Part shown: positions 59,120 to 64,000 of the stretch, one piece after another
Position numbering within the stretch: the stretch's first letter is position 1
Layout of the letters: every line of letters starts with the position of its first letter
Assembly (NCBI GenBank): GCA_035308765.1
Contig: DATGGA010000027.1
Location: 1-64,000 of the forward strand
Reading direction: 5' to 3'
DNA length: 64,000 nt
From: RBG-16-66-20 sp035308765
Lineage (GTDB): Bacteria; Pseudomonadota; Gammaproteobacteria; Burkholderiales; SG8-39
Notes under the pieces: generated by a model
Database searches by the model: none
The model's input: only the letters and a program-made list of their open reading frames with translations
Told to the model about the DNA's origin: nothing
Program-made: the position numbers and the translations under genes

Positions 59120-60553
59120 TCAACTCCCCTTGTCTTCCGGATGGTTCATCCGGCTGTAGAGCGTGGTGCGGTTGACGCCGAGGAGCTTGGCCGCCTGGCT
59201 GACGTTGCCGCGCGTGAGCTTGAGCGCGGCCTCGATGTAGCCGCGCTCGAGCGATTGCAGTATCTCGTCGAGGCGCACGCCGCGGCTGCGCTCGAGATGG
59301 CGCAGCGCCTGCTCGAATGCGTCACCGTCCCCCGGAGGAGTGTCCGCCGGGACGTTGTACGCGAGATCGAATTCCGGCTCCAGTTCGGATGGCGGGAGCC
59401 GCTGGCCGGCGTGCTTGGCGGTGAGCCGGATCACGATGTTGCGCAGTTCGCGCACGTTGCCCGGAAAGGGGTAGGCGAGCCAGCGCCGCTCGGCTGCTTC
59501 GTCCAGCGAGAACGGCGCTACTGCAGACTGCTCGGCGTAAAAACGGCGGAAATGCTCGAGCAGCAGCAGTTTATCGCCCTCCATTTCCCGCAGCGGTGGC
59601 ACGGCGAGCGTGAACACCGAGAGGCGATGGTAGAGGTCCGGTCGAAAGGCGCCCTTCCTGACTTCCTGGCGCAGGTCCCGGTTGCTGGCGGCGATCACGC
59701 GCGCGTGCGACTTGTGGCTCGCGGTTTCCCCGACGCGCTGGTATTCGCCGTTTTCCAGCACGCGCAGCAGCTTTGCCTGCATCTCAAGCGGCAACTCGCC
59801 GATTTCGTCCAGGAACAGGGTGCCCTCGCCGGCATCCTCGAAATAGCCCGACTTGGTGGCTAGCGCGCCGGTGAATGCGCCCTTGGCGTGGCCGAACAGG
59901 GTCGGCTCGACCAGCGTCGGCGCGATCGCGGCGCAATTGAGCGCAAAGTATGGCTCGTCCGCGCGCGCCGACAGCCGGTGCAGGCTCTGCGCGACCAGTT
60001 CCTTGCCGCTGCCCGATTCTCCCTCGATCAGGACCGGGAACGGCGAGTCGGCGAACTGGGCGAGCTGGCTTTTGAGCTTCATCAGCGCCGGGCTCTGCCC
60101 GAGCAGTTCCTTGGCGTCCCGGGCATGGCTCAACTCCGCGTCGCGCACCGTAAGGGCGCGCGCCAGGATCTTCTTCAGCGCGGCCGGATCGCAGGGCTTG
60201 GCGACGAACTCCGCCGCGCCAAGCGCCCGCGCGTGGCGCGCATGCGCCGCGTCGTTCTGGCCCGAAAGCACGAAGATGCGCATCCCCGGCGAATGGGCCA
60301 GCAGGTCGGCGATCAGCAGGAATCCCTGGTCCGGCGAGTGCGGCGTGGGCGGCAATCCGAGATCCACCAGCGCAAGTTGTGGCGCTTCGGGCAGCTGGCG
60401 CAGCAGTTCGATCGCGTGCTGCCGGGATTCGCAGGTGAGCACCTCGTATTCGGCGCCCAGTGCGAACGAGAGCGTGTCTGCGATCAACGCATCGTCGTCG
60501 ACGATCAGCAGGCGGGGCCGGCCTTCAGGCGCTGATTGCAGGGGCATCGGCAT
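59120..60553 (-). CDS. NtrC-family sigma-54-dependent response regulator (PrsR-like)
   Basis: A 477-residue activator. The receiver domain (LLIVDDDALIADTL) has its phosphoacceptor at D64 in ALVDLGLPP. The AAA+ domain has Walker A GESGSGKE (178-185), the sigma-54 contact loop GAFTGA (225-230) and Walker B LFLDE. A Fis-type HTH ends the protein (GNVSQAAKLLGVNRTTLYSRM). The long insert after D64 (PTPHSPDQGF) is like that of PEP-CTERM-box regulators, but no exosortase or PEP-CTERM protein is seen. It sits inside the pilus operon and is the obvious candidate to act on the prepilin promoter. Confidence 0.93.
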   Translation of the reverse strand: MPMPLQSAPEGRPRLLIVDDDALIADTLSFALGAEYEVLTCESRQHAIELLRQLPEAPQLALVDLGLPPTPHSPDQGFLLIADLLAHSPGMRIFVLSGQNDAAHARHARALGAAEFVAKPCDPAALKKILARALTVRDAELSHARDAKELLGQSPALMKLKSQLAQFADSPFPVLIEGESGSGKELVAQSLHRLSARADEPYFALNCAAIAPTLVEPTLFGHAKGAFTGALATKSGYFEDAGEGTLFLDEIGELPLEMQAKLLRVLENGEYQRVGETASHKSHARVIAASNRDLRQEVRKGAFRPDLYHRLSVFTLAVPPLREMEGDKLLLLEHFRRFYAEQSAVAPFSLDEAAERRWLAYPFPGNVRELRNIVIRLTAKHAGQRLPPSELEPEFDLAYNVPADTPPGDGDAFEQALRHLERSRGVRLDEILQSLERGYIEAALKLTRGNVSQAAKLLGVNRTTLYSRMNHPEDKGS

Positions 60554-61283
60554 CGCTTCTAATGCATCTGAGGAACGCGCGCTCCAGATTGTTTTCGCCG
60601 AAGCGCCGGCACAGTTCGGCGGGCGCGCCGCGAAAACGCAATTTGCCGCCGTCGAGCACGCCGATCGCCGAGCACAATTCCTCGACGTCGGCGAGCACGT
60701 GCGAAGTGAAAAACAGCGCGCGCCCGGCGCGCCGCAAGCGCGCCAGCACCGATTTCACCGCCACGCGCCCGGCGGGATCGAGTCCGCTCATCGGTTCGTC
60801 GAGGATGTACAGGTCGCGCTCAAGCAGGAAGCAGCCAGCCAGGCCCAGCTTCTGCGTCATGCCTTTCGACAGCTGGCGAACCGGGCGCTCCAGCGCCTGC
60901 GGGTCCAGTTCGAGTTCCACCGCAAGTGCATGCGACCGCGCGGCGTCGAAGCGCGCCCCGGCCAGTTCAAGCGTCATGGCGAGAAACTCGCGGCCAAGCA
61001 GGTAGTACGGCGGCACGAAGCGTTCCGGGACATAGGCGAGGCGGCTGCGGGCACCGGCCCGGCGGCTGTCGATGCCGAAGATTTCGACGCGGCCGGCGTC
61101 GTAGGCGCACAGGTCGAGGGCGCATTTGATGAGAGTCGTCTTGCCGGCGCCGTTGGCGCCTACCAGGCCGACTGCGGCTCCAGGCCCGACTTCCATTCCC
61201 ACGCCATCCAGGGCCCGGCGCGCGCCGAAGCGCTTGACGAGCCCCTCGGCGCGAAATGCTGCAACGTTCGCGGGGGCCTCCAT
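60525..61283 (-). CDS. ABC-2 exporter ATPase
   Basis: A 252-residue ATPase. Walker A is GANGAGKTTLIK, the signature is LSKGMTQKLGLAGC (SKGM in place of SGGQ), Walker B is LYILDEPMSGLDPAG, and the H-loop is FFTSHV. This is the type that works with ABC-2 permeases. The only unpaired permease of this kind nearby is at 43631, on the same strand. Its 3' end overlaps the response-regulator start by 29 bp. It is the first gene of the pilus operon. Confidence 0.88.
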   Translation of the reverse strand: MEAPANVAAFRAEGLVKRFGARRALDGVGMEVGPGAAVGLVGANGAGKTTLIKCALDLCAYDAGRVEIFGIDSRRAGARSRLAYVPERFVPPYYLLGREFLAMTLELAGARFDAARSHALAVELELDPQALERPVRQLSKGMTQKLGLAGCFLLERDLYILDEPMSGLDPAGRVAVKSVLARLRRAGRALFFTSHVLADVEELCSAIGVLDGGKLRFRGAPAELCRRFGENNLERAFLRCIRSDADAPAISA

Positions 61284-61294
61284 GCGGTCGATAC

Positions 61295-61300
61295 TATAAT
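61295..61300 (+). promoter_or_regulatory. Perfect -10 box for the mla operon
   Basis: TATAAT stands 29 bp upstream of the mlaF GTG start in the short divergent gap. The -35 side is a poor match. On the other strand, a weak sigma-54-like GG-N10-GC lies at 61316-61329, upstream of the ABC ATPase start. Confidence 0.55.
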
Positions 61301-61329
61301 CCTGCCTTCCGTTGCGCATCTTTCCTGCC

Positions 61330-62175
61330 GTGGCCAGTGCTCCCATCGTCGAGATAGAGAATGTTTCGTTCGGCTACGACGCCGGGCGGCCGGTGTTGCA
61401 TGGAGTAAACCTGCGAATAGAGCCGGGCAGCGTGGTGGGCATCATGGGCCAGTCCGGCTGCGGCAAGACGACCTTGCTTCGCATCATCGCCGGCTGGCTG
61501 AAGGCGAGCGCCGGCGCGACCCGGGTGCTGGGCGAAACCGTGGATATGCTGGACAGCGCGGGCGTTTTCACGCTGCGCCGGAAAATGGGCATGCTGTTCC
61601 AGTTCGGAGCGCTGTTCACCGACATGACGGTGTTTGACAACGTTGCTTTCCAGATGCGCGAGCATACCGACCTGCCGGAGGAACTGGTCGAGGACCTGGT
61701 CATGATGAAACTGGAGGCGGTCGGGCTGCGCGGCGCGGCGCAGCTGATGCCGTCCGAACTTTCGGGCGGCATGGCGCGGCGCGTGGCGCTGGCGCGCGCG
61801 GTAGCGCTGGATCCGCGCCTGATGCTCTACGATGAGCCGTTCACCGGCCTGGACCCGATTTCCCTGGGGGTGATCGCGCGCCTGATCCGCACGCTGAACG
61901 ACTCGCTGGGCCAGACTTCGATCGTGGTCAGCCATGACGTCGAGGAGTGCTTCGCCATCGTCGATTACGTTTATTTCGTGTCCGCCGGACGGGTCGTGGC
62001 CGAAGGATCGCCGGATGAACTGCGGCGCTCGGGCGAACCGTTCGTCAATCAGTTCGTGCGCGGCGAACCCGACGGGCCGATCCCGTTTCATTACCCCGCA
62101 CCGGACTACGAGGCGGATTTAGACGGAGGACGGGCCCTGTCTTCCCTCCCGGCCGCCCCCGCGATCCATGGCTGA
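61330..62175 (+). CDS. mlaF: Phospholipid transport ABC ATPase MlaF
   Basis: A 281-residue ATPase. Walker A is GQSGCGKTTLLR, the signature is LSGGMARRVALARAV, and Walker B is LMLYDEPFTGLDP. MLFQFGALFTDMTVFDNVAF and MKLEAVGLRGAAQLMPSEL are near-diagnostic for MlaF. I chose GTG at 61330 because a TTG at 61312 lies too close to the -10 box. It works with MlaE in phospholipid movement between the membranes. Its end overlaps mlaE by 8 bp. Confidence 0.94.
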   Translation: MASAPIVEIENVSFGYDAGRPVLHGVNLRIEPGSVVGIMGQSGCGKTTLLRIIAGWLKASAGATRVLGETVDMLDSAGVFTLRRKMGMLFQFGALFTDMTVFDNVAFQMREHTDLPEELVEDLVMMKLEAVGLRGAAQLMPSELSGGMARRVALARAVALDPRLMLYDEPFTGLDPISLGVIARLIRTLNDSLGQTSIVVSHDVEECFAIVDYVYFVSAGRVVAEGSPDELRRSGEPFVNQFVRGEPDGPIPFHYPAPDYEADLDGGRALSSLPAAPAIHG

Positions 62176-62986
62176 ACCGACGCCGCACGCCGGGGTCCGC
62201 CAGTGGCTCGAGAGCCTGGGCCATGTCGTCACGTCCAAAATCTGGCGGCTGGGCTATGCGGCGCGGTTCTTCGGCTACGTGCTGCTCCACTCGGGCACCG
62301 CCCTGCGGCGCTTCGGCCTGACGATCCGGGAAATTTATTTCGCTGGCGTGCTGTCGATGATCATTATTCTCGTTTCCGGCCTGTTCGTCGGCATGGTCCT
62401 GGGGTTGCAGGGCTACGACACCCTGCAGCGCTATGGCTCTGGCGAGGCGCTCGGCGTGCTGGTCGCTCTGTCGCTGGTGCGCGAGCTTGGGCCGGTGGTT
62501 GCCGGGCTGCTGTTCGCCAGCCGCGCCGGGTCGGCAATCACGGCTGAAATCGGTCTCATGAAGGCAACCGAGCAGATCGCGGCGATGGAAATGATGGCCA
62601 TCGACCCGATCGCAAGAGTGGTCGCGCCGCGCTTCTGGGCCGGGGTGATCTCCATGCCTCTGCTGGCCGCCATGTTCTCGGCGATGGGCATCTTCGGCGG
62701 CTACCTGATCGGGGTGCAACTGATCGGGGTGGACGAGGGGGCTTTCTGGTCGCAGATGCAGGCCTCGGTGGACGTCCGGGAAGATGTCCTGAACGGGGTC
62801 ATCAAAAGCCTGGTTTTCGGAGTCGCGGTGACGTGGATCGCAGTTTTCGAAGGCTACGACGCCCCGCCTACGGCTGAGGGGGTCTCGGGGGCCACAACTC
62901 GCACCGTGGTGACCTCCTCGCTCGCCATCCTGGCGCTTGATTTCATGCTTACCGCGCTCATGTTTACGGGAGGATCCGCCAAATGA
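62168..62986 (+). CDS. mlaE: Phospholipid transport permease MlaE
   Basis: A 272-residue permease with five or six helices. SLVRELGPVVAGLLFASRAGSAITAEIGLMKATEQIAAMEMM is the conserved cytoplasmic loop that meets MlaF. The end overlaps the mlaD start (ATGA). Confidence 0.95.
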   Translation: MAEPTPHAGVRQWLESLGHVVTSKIWRLGYAARFFGYVLLHSGTALRRFGLTIREIYFAGVLSMIIILVSGLFVGMVLGLQGYDTLQRYGSGEALGVLVALSLVRELGPVVAGLLFASRAGSAITAEIGLMKATEQIAAMEMMAIDPIARVVAPRFWAGVISMPLLAAMFSAMGIFGGYLIGVQLIGVDEGAFWSQMQASVDVREDVLNGVIKSLVFGVAVTWIAVFEGYDAPPTAEGVSGATTRTVVTSSLAILALDFMLTALMFTGGSAK

Positions 62987-63462
62987 AACGTTCCACTATC
63001 GACATCTGGGTCGGTGTCTTCGTCGCCGCCGGCTTCGCCGGGCTGTTGTTTCTTGCGTTAAAGGTAGGTAATTTGGCCTCTTTTTCCACCGCCCAGACGT
63101 ATATGATCCAAGCTAAGTTTGCTAACATTGGCGGATTGAAGGTGCGCGCGCCGATCAAGAGCGCCGGGGTGGTCGTAGGGCGGGTGTCGAGCATCGCATT
63201 CGACAATGAAAGCTACGAGGCGGTCGTTTCCTTCGATGTTGACGCGAATTACAAGTTCCCGCGGGATACGTCGGCGAAGATTCTGACATCGGGGCTGCTT
63301 GGGGAACAATACGTCGGGCTGGAGGCTGGCGGCGACGCGGTTATGCTCAAGGAGGGCGACCGGTTGCGGCTGACGCAATCGGCCGTGGTGCTGGAAAATC
63401 TGATCAGTCAGTTCCTTTTCAACAAGGCGGCTGAAGACAAGGACGGCAAGGACGGCAAGTAG
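62983..63462 (+). CDS. mlaD: Phospholipid transport MCE protein MlaD
   Basis: A 159-residue protein with one N-terminal helix (IWVGVFVAAGFAGLLFLAL) and one MCE domain (GGLKVRAPIKSAGVVVGRVS, GLLGEQYVGLEAGG). It forms the periplasmic hexamer on MlaE. The tail is Lys/Asp-rich (EDKDGKDGK). Confidence 0.95.
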   Translation: MKRSTIDIWVGVFVAAGFAGLLFLALKVGNLASFSTAQTYMIQAKFANIGGLKVRAPIKSAGVVVGRVSSIAFDNESYEAVVSFDVDANYKFPRDTSAKILTSGLLGEQYVGLEAGGDAVMLKEGDRLRLTQSAVVLENLISQFLFNKAAEDKDGKDGK

Positions 63463-63464
63463 AC

Positions 63465-64000
63465 ATGAAAGGCGGCACCAGGATCCTTCTTCTCGCGCTA
63501 CTGCTCTCCGGAGCGGCCGGATGCGCCACGACCGCCGCCGACCCGCGTGATCCGTTCGAGGGGTTCAATCGTGCGATGTACTCGTTCAACGACGGCTTCG
63601 ATGAGGCGATCGGCAAGCCCCTCGCTACCGGTTACCGCGACGCGCTGGATCCCCACGTTCGCTCCTGGGTCCGTAATTTCTTCGCCAACATCGCGGATCT
63701 CATGATCGGCGTCAACGATCTGCTGCAGGGGAAACCTTACGACACCTTCACGGATTGGGCGCGATTCGCGTTCAACACCACGGTTGGAGTGTTCGGCATC
63801 AACGATGTCGCCACCGACATGGGGATTGAAAAGCACGACGAGGACTTCGGCCAGACCTTCGGCCGCTGGGGCATGGGCGATGGTCCTTACCTCGTCTGGC
63901 CTTTCCTAGGATCGAGTTCGGTGCGGGACAGCGCCGGGACGGTGCTTGACGTCTACACCGACCCCGTGGCGCGGCACAAGCCGAGTGGCGTTGCCTATGC
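63465..64000 (+). CDS. mlaA: MlaA (VacJ) outer-membrane lipoprotein, cut by the window edge
   Basis: The frame is open to the last base, about 178 residues. A lipoprotein signal ends SGAAGC, with lipidated Cys20. The MlaA pattern DPFEGFNRAMYSFNDGFDEAI follows, then FFANIADLMIGVNDLLQGK and EDFGQTFGRWGMGDGPYLVWPFLG. It extracts phospholipid from the outer leaflet. It begins two bases after the mlaD stop. Confidence 0.95.
   Translation, partial: MKGGTRILLLALLLSGAAGCATTAADPRDPFEGFNRAMYSFNDGFDEAIGKPLATGYRDALDPHVRSWVRNFFANIADLMIGVNDLLQGKPYDTFTDWARFAFNTTVGVFGINDVATDMGIEKHDEDFGQTFGRWGMGDGPYLVWPFLGSSSVRDSAGTVLDVYTDPVARHKPSGVAY

Noticed and set aside
42093..61283. Type II secretion system as the identity of the locus
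   Set aside because: The E, F and secretin proteins are compatible, but MshN-, MshI- and MshM-like neighbours, MshEN repeats and real prepilins favour an MSHA-type pilus.
61312..61329. TTG start for mlaF at 61312
   Set aside because: It would leave almost no leader after the TATAAT box, and the added residues are not part of the family. GTG at 61330 is preferred.
1..64000. CRISPR arrays, insertion sequences, integrases, prophage genes and rRNA
   Set aside because: No spaced direct repeats, transposase or integrase motifs, phage proteins or rRNA sequence were recognised anywhere in the window.

Overview
The window reads as a piece of a high-GC betaproteobacterial chromosome. This rests on gene order and gene content: yicC-gmk-rpoZ-spoT; kdsD-kdsC-lptC-lptA-lptB-rpoN-ptsN-hprK-rapZ (HPr kinase beside rpoN/ptsN is typical of the class); an Mla phospholipid-transport operon; and an MSHA-type pilus locus. 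Nothing seen fixes the genus.

Layout. (1) 1-6.28 kb is accessory and scarred. It holds a CDS cut by the window edge, a cupin protein, a DUF202 membrane protein, an attC-like site, five copies of a short palindromic repeat found nowhere else in the window, a c-type cytochrome/beta-propeller group (2191-5744), a 53-residue lipoprotein, and two apparent gene stumps. One stump ends against the 3' end of spoT. (2) 6.29-16.3 kb is core housekeeping: spoT, rpoZ, gmk and yicC on the minus strand; a Ser/Thr kinase, a PP2C phosphatase, rph, rdgB and hemW on the plus strand; then trmB, thiG and thiS. (3) 16.5-21.4 kb is a small variable zone. Two tRNA-Gly(CCC) genes form a 115-bp inverted repeat around 2.4 kb that holds two divergent 65-residue paralogues and an orphan REC-HPt protein. 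It ends with a tRNA-Gly-like 3' remnant. (4) 21.4-31.9 kb holds a 5'-nucleotidase, an AsmA protein, a dipeptide-type ABC importer with an embedded M20 peptidase but no binding protein, mutY, and a Lon-N-like protein. (5) 31.06-38.1 kb is the Kdo/LPS-transport/sigma-54/PTS-Ntr operon. (6) 38.2-42.0 kb holds a KefB-type antiporter coupled to an unrecognised membrane protein. (7) 42.1-61.3 kb is one large pilus locus. (8) 61.3-64 kb is mlaFED and the start of mlaA.

The pilus locus is the most interesting part. A tightly overlapped minus-strand operon runs from an ABC ATPase through an NtrC-type sigma-54 response regulator, mshM-, mshL-, mshN-, mshE-, mshG-, mshI-, mshJ- and mshK-like genes to a large surface-type protein and a pseudopilin. 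Beyond it lie an oppositely oriented membrane histidine kinase, an ABC-2 permease, a TPR-like protein and a separate major-type prepilin gene. The prepilin gene has a clear -24/-12 sigma-54 promoter (TGGCAT-N5-TTGC) and an upstream palindrome. With rpoN in the same window, the simplest model is kinase to response regulator to RpoN to pilin, plus an ABC exporter whose two halves flank the pilus genes. The wiring is inferred; the sequence elements are visible.

No CRISPR array, integrase, transposase, prophage or rRNA gene was seen.
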